64,000 bases of DNA from Thermoplasmata archaeon (GCA_030043855.1 JASHWW010000005.1:13918-77917), one strand, 5' to 3'; counted from the stretch's first letter, positions 25,607 through 34,056 are shown. Notes: generated by a model from the sequence alone, not told the origin. Numbers and translations are program-made.

Positions 25607-26617
25607 ATGCCCGTTCGCGCGCTCTGGTTCCGCGACCCGGTCCTCTCGATCCTCGACCAGCGCCAACTCCCCGGGCGAACGGTGGTCCGCCGGCTCTCTC
25701 GGGTCGAGGAGGTCGCCGAGGCGATCCGGACGCTCGCCGTCCGGGGCGCTCCGGCGATCGGCGTGGCAGCCGCCTACGGAATGGTCGTCGCCCAGCGCGG
25801 CGGCCGACACGGGCCGGACCGGGCGGCGGAGCTTCTGCGATCGACGCGTCCGACCGCGGTCGACCTGTTCGTCGGGGTCGAGACCGTCCGTTCTGCCTGG
25901 GCCCGCGGCGACGATGTGCTGTCTGCCGCCGACGCCTATCGCGAACGGATCGTCGGGGAGTGTTATGCGATCGGGATCGCCGGTGCCCCCTTGTTCGCCC
26001 GCGCCCGCAAGGTGCTCACCCACTGCAACGCCGGGGCGCTCGCGACGGTGGAGTGGGGGACCGCCCTCGCGCCGATCCGGGTCGCGCGGCGACAGGGAGC
26101 CCGACTGTTCGTCTGGGTCGACGAGACCCGGCCGCTCCTCCAGGGGGCCCGGCTCACGGCCTGGGAGCTCGCCCGCGAGCGGATCCCGCACGCGGTGATC
26201 GCCGACAACGCGGCGGGCCACTACCTCGCGACCGGCGAGGTCGACGCGGTGATCGTCGGCGCCGACCGGATCGCGCGCAACGGGGACTTCGCCAACAAGA
26301 TCGGTACCTACGAGAAGGCGGTGGTCGCGCACGAGAACGGCGTTCCGTTCTACGTCGCGGCTCCGTGGAGCACGTTCGATGCCCGCCGAGCCTCCGGACG
26401 GTCGATCCCGGTCGAGGAGCGGCGGGAGGACGAGGTCCTCGAGATCGGCGGACGTCGCCTCGCGCCGTCCGCCAGCCACGCCCGCAATCCGGCGTTCGAC
26501 GTGACCCCGGCGAAGTACGTGACCGCCTTCGTCACGCCGGCCGGGGTGCTCCGGCCGGGCGAGATCGCGCGGACGCTGGCCCGCGTGCGCGGGGCGTCCG
26601 CAGTGCCGTCCGCCTAA
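25607..26617 (+). CDS. mtnA: S-methyl-5-thioribose-1-phosphate isomerase (aIF2B-like fold)
   Basis: 336 residues. Blocks 'RGAPAIG', 'THCNAGALAT' (catalytic Cys), 'DETRPLLQGARLTAWEL', 'DNAAG' and 'GADRIARNGDFANKIGTY' (catalytic Asp) are all present, which favours the methionine-salvage isomerase over aIF2B subunits. Ribose-1,5-bisphosphate isomerase of the archaeal AMP pathway shares the fold and is the main alternative. It starts 8 nt after the PFK stop, so it probably ends the gcvPA-pfk transcript. Confidence 0.87.
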   Translation: MPVRALWFRDPVLSILDQRQLPGRTVVRRLSRVEEVAEAIRTLAVRGAPAIGVAAAYGMVVAQRGGRHGPDRAAELLRSTRPTAVDLFVGVETVRSAWARGDDVLSAADAYRERIVGECYAIGIAGAPLFARARKVLTHCNAGALATVEWGTALAPIRVARRQGARLFVWVDETRPLLQGARLTAWELARERIPHAVIADNAAGHYLATGEVDAVIVGADRIARNGDFANKIGTYEKAVVAHENGVPFYVAAPWSTFDARRASGRSIPVEERREDEVLEIGGRRLAPSASHARNPAFDVTPAKYVTAFVTPAGVLRPGEIARTLARVRGASAVPSA

Positions 26618-26769
26618 GGTACAACGGAGAGCGGGTGCCCGAGCATCCGCACCGTTCCCTCGAACGCGGCCCCGAAACTCGCGGCAACGTCCACGCCCAG
26701 ATGATTGAGCGTGAGGACCAGTCCCAACAGCAAGATCACGGCGACCGACCAGGCTCGAATGGCGTGCAT
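26614..26769 (-). CDS. Small single-pass membrane protein (tentative)
   Basis: A 51-residue frame from ATG 26769 with one hydrophobic helix (about 8-24, 'SVAVILLLGLVLTLNHLGV') behind a short positively charged N-terminus. It overlaps the mtnA stop by 4 nt in convergent orientation. Length and the single helix fit archaeal small membrane proteins, but there is no family match and no clear promoter, so it could be non-coding. Confidence 0.35.
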   Translation of the reverse strand: MHAIRAWSVAVILLLGLVLTLNHLGVDVAASFGAAFEGTVRMLGHPLSVVP

Positions 26770-26935
26770 CCTCGCACCTCGCGCGGCCGTCGAATCGCGT
26801 CCCCGCCTAGTTAAACCGCGACCTCCATCGGCAACGCGGGTCGGTCGGCCGCGGCCCGCGTCTCCGGTCGAACGCGCGGGCGGGCGCGGGCGCGCGCCGG
26901 CGCGAGCGCGGTGCCGCGACGACTGCGGGTCGCGC

Positions 26936-26945
26936 AAGTTTGATA
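26936..26945 (+). promoter_or_regulatory. Probable promoter of tRNA-Asp
   Basis: AAGTTTGATA is the only AT-rich run in the 200-nt spacer from 26770 and ends 28 nt before the mature tRNA 5' end. The rest of the spacer is low-complexity GC sequence in which I see nothing further. Confidence 0.45.
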
Positions 26946-26972
26946 GCATGGGGCGGTTAGGTCCTCGGGGCT

Positions 26973-27078
26973 GCCCTGGTAGTCTAGTGGTCTAGGATCT
27001 AGGTCTGTCGAGCCTGGGACTCGGGTTCGAAGGCGGCCGGGGGCGCTCCCCCCGGCCCCGGAACTCCCGACCAGGGCG
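26973..27078 (+). tRNA. tRNA-Asp (GTC) with T-loop intron
   Basis: Acceptor GCCCTGG (26973-26979) pairs with CCAGGGC (27071-27077) and the discriminator is G27078. The D-arm is GTCT/GGAT around AGTGGTCTA. The anticodon arm is TAGGT/GCCTG with loop CTGTCGA, anticodon GTC at 27007-27009. A 4-nt variable loop and T-stem TCGGG (27021-27025)/CCCGA (27066-27070) follow. Between them the T-loop reads TTCGAA, then 33 extra nt, then T. Removing those gives a canonical TTCGAAT loop. CCA is not fully encoded (GCC then T). The 3' CCA must be added. Confidence 0.88.
27032..27064 (+). other. 33-nt non-canonical intron in the tRNA-Asp T-loop
   Basis: GGCCGGGGG (27035-27043) pairs with CCCCCGGCC (27049-27057) to form a 9-bp hairpin. 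GTTC (27025-27028) can pair with GAAC (27061-27064), placing a 3-nt GAA bulge on the 5' side and a 2-nt TC bulge on the 3' side: a relaxed bulge-helix-bulge. Exact cut points could shift by a nucleotide or two. Confidence 0.75.
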
Positions 27079-27104
27079 CCTCCCCACCGATTCCGGCCCA
27101 AGCC

Positions 27105-27113
27105 CGTTTATGC
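27105..27113 (+). promoter_or_regulatory. TATA-like element of the prenyltransferase gene
   Basis: CGTTTATGC is centred about 27 nt upstream of ATG 27136, consistent with a leaderless mRNA. Confidence 0.5.
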
Positions 27114-27135
27114 TCGCGGTCGCCTTCCACCGACC

Positions 27136-27951
27136 ATGAGCGACGACGCCACGCCGCCCCCGAGGGGCGAGGCGCCGTACCTCTCGCACATCGTCGGGGA
27201 CGCGCTGCGCGACCTGACCGAGAAGCGACTGCTGGAGCTCGTGCGAGCCGAGCCGGTGCCGACGCATCTCGCGATCATCATGGACGGCAATCGTCGGTTC
27301 GCGGCCGCCGAAGGGCTCTCGGTCGCCGACGGGCACGAGCGGGGACGCGATACGCTCGAGGAGCTGCTCAACTGGTGCCTCGAGCTCGGGATCCGGGTCC
27401 TGACCGTCTACGCGTTTTCGACGGAGAACCGCTCGCGTTCGCCCGAGGAGGTCGAGTCCCTCATGGAGCTGTTCGACCGGAGCCTCCGGCAGATCGCCGT
27501 CGACGAGCGCGTCCACAAGAACCAGATCCGGGTCCGGATCCTCGGCAATCGGGCCCTGCTCCCGGCCCGGCTCCGGGAGGCGGTCGACCTGGCGGAGACG
27601 GCGACCGCCCAGTACTCGGCGTACCTCTACAACGTCGCGCTCGGGTACGGAGGTCGGGACGAGATCCTCGAGGCGATCCGGACGCTCGCCCGCGAAGTCC
27701 GCGACGGCCGCCTGACACCCGAGCAGATCGACTCGGCGGCGGTGTCGCGCCACCTCTACACGGCGGAGCTGCCGGACCCGGACCTGATCTTCCGGACGAG
27801 CGGGGAGGAGCGGATTTCGAACTTCCTGCTCTGGCAGTCGGCGTACAGCGAGCTGTACTTCTCCGACGTCATGTGGCCGGGGCTGACGCACCTCGATTTC
27901 CTGCGCGCGATCCGGGCCTACCAGATGCGTCGCCGGCGGTACGGCACCTAG
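27136..27951 (+). CDS. uppS: cis-Prenyltransferase (polyprenyl diphosphate synthase, UppS family)
   Basis: Extends isoprenyl diphosphate to the long cis-polyprenyl carrier used for protein glycosylation and envelope polymers. 'HLAIIMDGNRRFA' (catalytic D50), 'YAFSTENRSRS', 'DLIFRTSGEERISNFLLWQ' and 'AYSELYF' are the five conserved regions. 271 residues. The carrier lipid links functionally to the glycosyltransferase cluster at 37-43 kb, though the genes are not adjacent. Confidence 0.93.
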   Translation: MSDDATPPPRGEAPYLSHIVGDALRDLTEKRLLELVRAEPVPTHLAIIMDGNRRFAAAEGLSVADGHERGRDTLEELLNWCLELGIRVLTVYAFSTENRSRSPEEVESLMELFDRSLRQIAVDERVHKNQIRVRILGNRALLPARLREAVDLAETATAQYSAYLYNVALGYGGRDEILEAIRTLAREVRDGRLTPEQIDSAAVSRHLYTAELPDPDLIFRTSGEERISNFLLWQSAYSELYFSDVMWPGLTHLDFLRAIRAYQMRRRRYGT

Positions 27952-28049
27952 GCGGCCCGGTGTCCCGCAGGGGATCCGGCGCTCCACGGGAGCCCGATGC
28001 ATCGGCTGGGCCCCCCGCGGGGTCGGGAGCCTCCGAGCGTTCCAGTATG

Positions 28050-28059
28050 TTTTAAATAG
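28050..28059 (+). promoter_or_regulatory. Strong TATA box and Shine-Dalgarno of the thermosome gene
   Basis: TTTTAAATAG is one of the best TATA matches in the window. A leader of about 30 nt follows, with GGAGGAT (28100-28106) spaced 6 nt from ATG 28113. Unlike most first genes here, this one has both a leader and a ribosome-binding site, in keeping with high expression. Confidence 0.7.
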
Positions 28060-28112
28060 AACCGCATTTCTACCCGAACCGAACGCCGAGAGGACTCTCG
28101 GAGGATACACCG

Positions 28113-29777
28113 ATGCTGACAGGACAGACGCCGATCTTGGTGCTGAAGGAAGGGACGAAGCGCGAGAAGGGCCGCGGAGCGCTCTCGAACAACATCCAGG
28201 CCGCGAAGGCGATCGCCGACGCGGTCCGGTCGACGCTCGGGCCGCGCGGGCTCGACAAGATGCTGGTCGACTCGATGGGCGACGTCGTCGTCACGAACGA
28301 CGGGGTCACGATCCTCAAGGAGATGGACGTCGAGCACCCGGCCGCGAAGATGCTGGTCGAGGTCGCGAAGACCCAGGACCAGGAAGCCGGGGACGGGACG
28401 ACCACGGCGGTCGTGCTCGCCGGCGAGCTGCTCAAGCGGGCCGAGGGCCTGATCGAGCAGAACATCCACCCGACGATCATCTCCCAGGGGTACCGCCTGG
28501 CGTCCGCGAAGGCGCTCAAGATCCTCCAGGAGTCGAGCGAGCCGATCGCCATCGGCGACCACGCGAAGCTCGCGCAGATCGCGGTCACGTCGATGTCCTC
28601 GAAGTCGGTCTCGTTCAGCCGGGACGCGCTCGGCGAGATCGCCGTGAAGGCGGTCACCGCGGTCGCGGAGAAGAAGGGCGACGGCCACTACGTCGACCTT
28701 GACAACATCCAGCTGATCAAGAAGCAGGGCGGCTCCATCACCGACACGCAGCTCATCGAGGGGGTCATCGTCGACAAGGAGAAGGTCCACTCGGGGATGC
28801 CGTCGCGCGTCGAGAACCCGAAGATCGCCCTCCTCGACGCCGCGCTCGAGATCAAGAAGACCGAGATCGACGCGAAGATCGAGATCAACGACCCGTCCCA
28901 GCTGAACGCGTTCCTCCAGGAGGAGGAGAACATGCTGCGGCGGATGGTCGACCAGGTGAAGAAGTCCGGCGCGAACGTCGTCCTCTGCCAGAAGGGGATC
29001 GACGACCTCGCCCAGCACTTCCTCGCGAAGGAAGGCATCTACGCGGTCCGCCGCGTGAAGAAGTCCGACATGGAGAAGCTCGCCAAGGCGACCGGGGCGA
29101 ACATCGTCTCGAAGGTCAGCGAGCTCACCCCCGAGGACGTCGGCACGGCGGGTCTGGTCGAGGAGCGGAAGATCGGCGAGGACGCGCTCACGTTCGTGAC
29201 GGGCGCGAAGAAAGCGCGCGCGGTCTCGATCCTGATCCGCGGCGGCACGGAGCACGTCCTGGACGAGATCGAGCGGTCGCTCGACGACGCCCTCAACGTG
29301 GTCGCGGTGGCGGTCGAGGACGGGCGCTTCGTCTACGGCGGCGGCGCGACCGCGAGCGAGCTCGCGCTCCACCTCCGCGATGAGGCGGCGAAGATCGGCG
29401 GGCGGGAACAGATCGCGTTCGAGAGCTTCGCCGAAGCGCTCGAGACGGTCCCCCGGACCCTCGCCGAGAACGCCGGGCTCGACCCGATCGACATTCTGAT
29501 CGAGCTGCGGAAGGCCCACAAGGGCGGCCAGAAGCACGCGGGCGTCAACATCACGACCGGCAAGGTCAGCGACATGGGCGAGATCCACGTGATCGAGCCG
29601 ATCCGGGTCGGGCGCCAGGCGATCGAGAGCGCGACCGATGCGGCCGTCATGATCCTGCGGATCGACGACGTCATCGCGTCCAAGTCGTCCCCGGCCCCGT
29701 CCGGTGGCGGCCCCGGTGGCCCCGGCGGCATGGGTGGGATGGGCGGCATGGGCGGCGGCGACTTCGGCGAGGATTAA
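28113..29777 (+). CDS. thsA: Thermosome subunit (group II chaperonin)
   Basis: ATP-driven protein-folding ring subunit, 554 residues. N-terminal 'RGALSNNIQAAKAIADAVRSTLGPRGLDKML', 'VTNDGVTIL' and the ATPase motif 'GDGTTTAVVL' are diagnostic. The C-terminus ends in the Gly/Met-rich tail GGMGGMGGMGGG followed by acidic residues, as in archaeal thermosomes. Only one subunit gene is in the window; paralogues may lie elsewhere. Confidence 0.97.
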   Translation: MLTGQTPILVLKEGTKREKGRGALSNNIQAAKAIADAVRSTLGPRGLDKMLVDSMGDVVVTNDGVTILKEMDVEHPAAKMLVEVAKTQDQEAGDGTTTAVVLAGELLKRAEGLIEQNIHPTIISQGYRLASAKALKILQESSEPIAIGDHAKLAQIAVTSMSSKSVSFSRDALGEIAVKAVTAVAEKKGDGHYVDLDNIQLIKKQGGSITDTQLIEGVIVDKEKVHSGMPSRVENPKIALLDAALEIKKTEIDAKIEINDPSQLNAFLQEEENMLRRMVDQVKKSGANVVLCQKGIDDLAQHFLAKEGIYAVRRVKKSDMEKLAKATGANIVSKVSELTPEDVGTAGLVEERKIGEDALTFVTGAKKARAVSILIRGGTEHVLDEIERSLDDALNVVAVAVEDGRFVYGGGATASELALHLRDEAAKIGGREQIAFESFAEALETVPRTLAENAGLDPIDILIELRKAHKGGQKHAGVNITTGKVSDMGEIHVIEPIRVGRQAIESATDAAVMILRIDDVIASKSSPAPSGGGPGGPGGMGGMGGMGGGDFGED

Positions 29778-29812
29778 GGTCGACCCCGCGCGGCCGCGCG
29801 AACCCCTTCTCC

Positions 29813-29837
29813 GGTCCCCGGGCGTCGCTCGGGGACC
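29813..29837 (+). terminator. Possible terminator hairpin after the thermosome gene
   Basis: GGTCCCCG (29813-29820) and CGGGGACC (29830-29837) form an 8-bp stem with a 9-nt loop in the 102-nt gap between thermosome and cupin. No T-run follows, so it may be a transcript-end or stability structure rather than a true terminator. Confidence 0.4.
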
Positions 29838-29850
29838 CCGATTCCTTCGT

Positions 29851-29859
29851 CCATATACC
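29851..29859 (+). promoter_or_regulatory. TATA-like element of the cupin gene
   Basis: CCATATACC is centred 25 nt before ATG 29880, indicating a separate, probably leaderless transcript. Confidence 0.55.
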
Positions 29860-29879
29860 CCGTCGACCTGCCCCGATCG

Positions 29880-30236
29880 ATGCCGCTGTGGAACGACGCG
29901 CCCGAAGCCTGGCACGAGGTCCTCCCGCGGGTCCACCGTCGGATCCTGGCCCACGGTCCCGGCGTGATGCTCGTCCTCTACCGCATCGCCCCGGGGACCG
30001 TCTTCCCCCGCCACACGCACCCGCACGCGCAGGCGGGCACGTTCCTCGAGGGAGGCGGGACGTTCGCGGTCGGCGACGCGCTCTGGGAGATGCGGCCCGG
30101 CTCGGCCTACTACGTGCCGGGCGGCGTGCCGCACGAGCTCCGCACGACCCCCGATGGGCCGTCGGTCGTTCTGGACGCGTTCGCGCCGGTGCGCGAGGAG
30201 TTCCTCGGCGAGGCGCGACCGCCCGACCGGACCTAA
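29880..30236 (+). CDS. Single-domain cupin protein
   Basis: 118 residues forming one beta-barrel. The metal site 'FPRHTHPHAQAGTFLEGG' supplies His ligands (H-x-H form) and 'YVPGGVPHEL' the C-terminal His of cupin motif 2. Enzymes and ligand sensors share this fold, so no substrate can be named. It converges on the SDR gene with a 4-nt overlap of ends. Confidence 0.82.
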   Translation: MPLWNDAPEAWHEVLPRVHRRILAHGPGVMLVLYRIAPGTVFPRHTHPHAQAGTFLEGGGTFAVGDALWEMRPGSAYYVPGGVPHELRTTPDGPSVVLDAFAPVREEFLGEARPPDRT

Positions 30237-31027
30237 CCGACCGACCGCAGGCGGCCCCCGTCGACCGGGAGCATCGCACCGGTGACGTAGCTCGACCGCT
30301 CGCTCGCGAGGAACAGGATCGCCTCCGCCAGCTCGTCGGGGGTCCCGAGCCTCCCGAGCGGGATCTCCCGCTCCAGCGCGGCCCGCTCGTCCGCCGGCGT
30401 CGTCCCCTTCCGTCGGGCCGAATCCTCGACGACCTCCGCGATCCGATCGGTGGCGATGTAGCCGGGCAGGATCCCGTTCACGCGGATCCCGGCCGGCCCC
30501 AGCTCCCGGGCCAACGTGCGCACCAGGCCGGCGACCGCGATGCGACAGACGCTCGACGTAGCGATCGTCGGGATCGGTTCGCGGATGGCGATCGAGGTCA
30601 GGAAGACCATGCGCCCCCGGCTGCGGCTGTCGGTCATCGCCCGCGCCGCGAGCCGCGCCAAGTAGGCCGGGCTGACCACCAACAGGCGCGCGGCGCGCTC
30701 CCAGTCCTCGTACGACTGCTCGAGGTAGGTCCCCGGCGTCGGGGAGCCGGTCACGTAGACGAGCGTGTCCAGTCCCCCCAAGTACCGTACGCTCTCCCGG
30801 ACCAGTCGATCGAGGTCGGCCTCGTTTCGGAGGTCGGCGGCCACGCCGTGGACCTCGCCCAGCTCCCCCAACGTCCGAACGGCCGCATCGAGGCGGCCCG
30901 CGTGCGAGGAGTTCACCACCACGCGCGCGCCACCGCGCACGAACGCGCGGGCGGCCCCGAATCCGATCCCCTGGCTCGCAGCCGTGACGAGGACGCGCGA
31001 CCGGACGATGCCCGGTTCCTCGGTCAC
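30233..31027 (-). CDS. Short-chain dehydrogenase/reductase-like protein lacking the YxxxK pair
   Basis: 264 residues of SDR fold. The cofactor loop 'TAASQGIGFG' (15-24), 'NSSHAGR' (NADP-leaning) and C-terminal 'LPVDGGRLRSVG' are typical. The catalytic segment, normally S...YxxxK, reads 'LTSIA...TSSVCRIAVAGL': Ser is kept, but Tyr and Lys are replaced by Ser and Arg. This places it in a divergent SDR branch, or it may not be a dehydrogenase. GTG start in a GTGA overlap with the cyclase gene. Confidence 0.82.
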   Translation of the reverse strand: MTEEPGIVRSRVLVTAASQGIGFGAARAFVRGGARVVVNSSHAGRLDAAVRTLGELGEVHGVAADLRNEADLDRLVRESVRYLGGLDTLVYVTGSPTPGTYLEQSYEDWERAARLLVVSPAYLARLAARAMTDSRSRGRMVFLTSIAIREPIPTIATSSVCRIAVAGLVRTLARELGPAGIRVNGILPGYIATDRIAEVVEDSARRKGTTPADERAALEREIPLGRLGTPDELAEAILFLASERSSYVTGAMLPVDGGRLRSVG

Positions 31028-31695
31028 GCGTTCGCCTCCGGCGACTCGAGAGCGAAGACCCGGGCCATGGCGCCGCTCCCGTGGGCGATCTTGAGGGGTG
31101 CGACGACGAGCGTGTAGACGGTTCCCTCGCGCAGGGCGTCGAGGTGGTCGAGCGCCTCGACCAGCCAGATCCCCCGGCGGAGCAGGACCTTGTGCGCCGC
31201 GTACTCCGAGTTCGCGAATGGGTCGATGCTGAGCGTGTCGGTCCCGACGCCCTTGACGCCCTGCTCGGCCACGAACTGGGCGGCCGCCGGAGAGAGGCCC
31301 GGGAAGTCGTACAGGTACTCCCGCGTCGCCGCGCGCCGGCGGCTCCACCCGGTCTCGAGCAGAACGATCTCGACGGGGGCGTGGGGCCAGTGCGCGCGGA
31401 CGGTCGCCTCGTCGACGATCGGCCCCGCGAGGTCCTCCCGCACGTCGAGGACGGCGGCCCGCCCCACCAACGCCGACGGCGGGATCGCATCGACCGTCGC
31501 TCCGTCCTCCAGGAAGTGGTACGGCGCGTCCACGTGGGTCCCGGTGTGGCTGAGGCAATCGACGCGCTCGATCGAGTAGCCGTCGCGGGCGATGATCGCG
31601 GTCGGTTCGAACACGGGGGACGGCGAGGTCGCCCAGGTCGGCATGTGCGTCTCGAGCAACGCGGTCAGGTCGTGGATCCGGGGGCCTTCGGGCAC
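31024..31695 (-). CDS. Cyclase-family metal-dependent hydrolase (KynB-like)
   Basis: 223 residues. 'SHTGTHVDAPYHF' is the family metal-binding signature (HxGTHxDxPxH), followed by 'LLETGWSRR' and 'GVGTDTLSIDP'. Known members open formyl-kynurenine or act on other amides and lactones; the substrate here is unknown. A longer frame reaches 31758, but GTG 31695 matches the family start and lies about 25 nt below an ATTTGTAGG run. Coupled to the SDR downstream. Confidence 0.82.
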   Translation of the reverse strand: MPEGPRIHDLTALLETHMPTWATSPSPVFEPTAIIARDGYSIERVDCLSHTGTHVDAPYHFLEDGATVDAIPPSALVGRAAVLDVREDLAGPIVDEATVRAHWPHAPVEIVLLETGWSRRRAATREYLYDFPGLSPAAAQFVAEQGVKGVGTDTLSIDPFANSEYAAHKVLLRRGIWLVEALDHLDALREGTVYTLVVAPLKIAHGSGAMARVFALESPEANA

Positions 31696-31741
31696 GGACG
31701 CCGGAACCGAAGCGCCTACAAATGGGGAGTGCGAGGACCCA

Positions 31742-32905
31742 CTAGCCCCGGCGCGCACCGTGGGACTCGAGGAACCGCCCGAGCCGCTCCATCCCTTCGT
31801 CCAGCACGTCGATCGGACTGGTGTAGGAGATCCGCACGTGCCCCTCGCCCCGGGACCCGAAGGCGACGCCCGGTACGATCGCGAGTCGCTCCTCGTCCAA
31901 GAGGCGCGCGGCGAACTCGCGGGATGGCATCTTGAGGTCGTACGACGGGAACAGGTAGAACGCTCCCTCGGGCCGCACGCACCGGAGCCCGGGGAGATCG
32001 TCCATGCGGTTCAGCAGGTGGTCCCGGCGTTCCCGGAACTTCTCGCGGAATCGCGTGGTGTCGCCGTCGGCGTGCTGGAGCGCCCAGAGACAGGCTCGCT
32101 GCACGAACGGAGGAACGCAGGTCAGGGTGTGCTCGACGACCTTCACGAGGCGCTCGCGGATCGGGGACGGCGCGATCGCGTAGCCGGCCCGCCAGCCGGT
32201 CATCGCGAACGCCTTCGAGAAGCTTCCCAACGTGACGATGGGTACCGTCCCGTCCCCGACGCTGGCGGTCGCGAGATGGCTCCCTTCGTACACGAGGGAT
32301 GCGTACGTCTCGTCGCTGACGACCGTGAGACCGCGGTCGCGGGCGATCCCGAGCACCGCCCGCAGCTCGTCCCTCCGGAGCGTCCGGCCGGTCGGGTTGG
32401 CCGGCGTGACCAGGAACAGCAGCTTGCTCCGCGGGGTGACGGCGGCGTCCAGCGCCGCCGGATCCAAGGAAAAGTCGGCTCGCAACGGGAACGAGATCGG
32501 TCGCGCCCCCGCGAGCCGGATCGGCGCGTCGAACAGGTACGTCGGGTCGGGCAACAGCACGTCGTCCCCGGGGGCGGCGGTCGCGAGGACCGACGCGTAG
32601 ATGCCGAACTTGGCCGGGAGGACGACGACGTCGTCCGGGCCGGCGGGGACGTGGTGCCGCGCCGACTCCCGATCGGCGATCGCCGCCCGCAGATCGGGCA
32701 TCCCCTGCGCGGCGACATAGTGGGTCAGGCCCTCGCGCATGGCACGGGACGCCGCCTCTCGGATCCCGACCGGGGTCTCGAAGTCGGGCTCCCCGATGTG
32801 CAGGGAGAGGACCGGATGCCCCGCCGCGCGGAGGCGGAACACCTGCTCGATGAGGGAGAGGATCGGGGAGTCCGGGACCGAATCCACCAGCATCGGACGA
32901 CCCAT
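31742..32905 (-). CDS. PLP-dependent aminotransferase, class I/II (aspartate aminotransferase family)
   Basis: 387 residues. The PLP lysine is in 'TLGSFSKAFAMTGWRAGY' (near residue 234), with 'NPTGRTLRRDEL' and 'SDETYASLVYEG' as cofactor-binding blocks and a C-terminal 'GHVRISYTSP' carrying the substrate carboxylate Arg. Amino-acid specificity is not predictable. An ATG four codons later is also possible. It lies between rdgB and the cyclase on the same strand. Confidence 0.9.
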   Translation of the reverse strand: MGRPMLVDSVPDSPILSLIEQVFRLRAAGHPVLSLHIGEPDFETPVGIREAASRAMREGLTHYVAAQGMPDLRAAIADRESARHHVPAGPDDVVVLPAKFGIYASVLATAAPGDDVLLPDPTYLFDAPIRLAGARPISFPLRADFSLDPAALDAAVTPRSKLLFLVTPANPTGRTLRRDELRAVLGIARDRGLTVVSDETYASLVYEGSHLATASVGDGTVPIVTLGSFSKAFAMTGWRAGYAIAPSPIRERLVKVVEHTLTCVPPFVQRACLWALQHADGDTTRFREKFRERRDHLLNRMDDLPGLRCVRPEGAFYLFPSYDLKMPSREFAARLLDEERLAIVPGVAFGSRGEGHVRISYTSPIDVLDEGMERLGRFLESHGARRG

Positions 32906-32936
32906 CGTCCGCCGGGTTAAGGGGCCGCGGGTCGAC

Positions 32937-33506
32937 TCACGCGGTGCGCGATCGGGCGTGACGGCGGGCCAGGAATTCGCCCGCCCGCCGGACCGCTCGG
33001 GCCCGGTGGGAGATCGCATTCTTCCGCTCCGCCGGTACCTGCCCGAACGTCCGGTCCCAGCCGGTGGGTATGAAGATCGGGTCGTAGCCGAACCCGTGCG
33101 ATCCGGCGGCCCGCCGGGCGATCGTTCCGTGGACGTCGCCTCGGAAGAGGTAGGTCCGTCGGCCGACCCGAAGCGCCGCCACGGTACGGAAGTACGCCCG
33201 CCGGTTCCGGCGCTCCAGCAGCTCGAAGATCGGGCGAAATTTCCAGATGCGCAGGAAATGGGCCGAGTAGACGCCCGGAAAACCTCCGAGCGACGGGATG
33301 AACAGTCCGGAGTCCTCGACGAGCACCGGTCCCGGGATGTCGCGGGTCGCCCGAAGCTTCGATCGGACGACCTCCTCGAGGGTCTCCGCCTGAGGCTCCG
33401 GAAGGGTGCGGCGAATCCAGCGCACCTCGACCCCGTACGGACGGAGTACGGCGCGGACCTCGCGCGCCTTTCCCGGATTGGTGCTGACGAACGTCACCCG
33501 GCGCAC
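32937..33506 (-). CDS. rdgB: XTP/dITP pyrophosphatase (HAM1/RdgB family)
   Basis: House-cleaning NTPase that removes ITP/XTP. 'FVSTNPGKAREV' at the N-terminus, 'VLVEDSGLFIPSLGGFPGVYSAHF' and 'GFGYDPIFIP' are the three family blocks, and 'AERKNAISHRARA' holds the base-binding SHR. 189 residues from a GTG start. It is 10 nt downstream of the nitroreductase gene. Confidence 0.93.
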   Translation of the reverse strand: MRRVTFVSTNPGKAREVRAVLRPYGVEVRWIRRTLPEPQAETLEEVVRSKLRATRDIPGPVLVEDSGLFIPSLGGFPGVYSAHFLRIWKFRPIFELLERRNRRAYFRTVAALRVGRRTYLFRGDVHGTIARRAAGSHGFGYDPIFIPTGWDRTFGQVPAERKNAISHRARAVRRAGEFLARRHARSRTA

Positions 33507-33516
33507 GGTCCGACGC

Positions 33517-34056
33517 CTACCACGGGTATTCGTCGTACGCGAAGATCTCGTCCGGGCTCTTGCGGCCGTCCCCGTTGTTCGTCCCCGACGCGCCGTTCGT
33601 CTCCGCCGGGAAGCCGATCGGGATGACGGCGATCGGGTGGATCCCCTCCGGGACGCGCAGCACCGACCGGACCTTCTGTTCGTTGAACTCGACCAACCAG
33701 TTCGTGCCCAACCCTTCCGAGGTGGCGGCGAGCTGCAGGTGGTCGACCGCCACCGCGACGTCGAGCGGGTACGCGGAGATGTAGCCCCCGACGGTGACCG
33801 GAATGTCCTCCTCGACGGCGAACGCCACGATCACGGCCGGGGCCTCGGCGATCAGGCGGCCCCGATTGGACGCCTGAGCGAGCAGGCGCTTCTGCTCGTC
33901 ATCGCGGACCACCACGAACCGCCACGGCTGGAGGTTGTGCTGGCTGGGCGCGAGGCGCGCCGCCGCGAGGACGGCCTTGAGCTTCTCCGGCGGGATGGGC
34001 CGGGGATGGTACGATAGGCACGGCCGGTAGGAGCGAATCGCGTCGAGAACGTCCAT
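33517..34056 (-). CDS. Nitroreductase-family flavoprotein
   Basis: 179 residues. 'RSYRPCLSYHPRPIP' (variant of RxSxRxF), 'AARLAPSQHNLQPWRFVVV' and C-terminal 'PIGFPAE' are the FMN-binding blocks. Members reduce nitro groups or quinones, or act on F420-related cofactors. First gene of a minus-strand run into rdgB. Its upstream spacer (228 nt) also serves the divergent membrane protein and holds TTTGGCCAA plus an AATAAAAACG run at 34149-34158. Confidence 0.88.
   Translation of the reverse strand: MDVLDAIRSYRPCLSYHPRPIPPEKLKAVLAAARLAPSQHNLQPWRFVVVRDDEQKRLLAQASNRGRLIAEAPAVIVAFAVEEDIPVTVGGYISAYPLDVAVAVDHLQLAATSEGLGTNWLVEFNEQKVRSVLRVPEGIHPIAVIPIGFPAETNGASGTNNGDGRKSPDEIFAYDEYPW

Noticed and set aside
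26705..26995. Plus-strand frame of 96 codons in the spacer before tRNA-Asp
   Set aside because: It runs into the tRNA acceptor stem, is Arg/Pro-rich and lacks a start context; judged non-coding.
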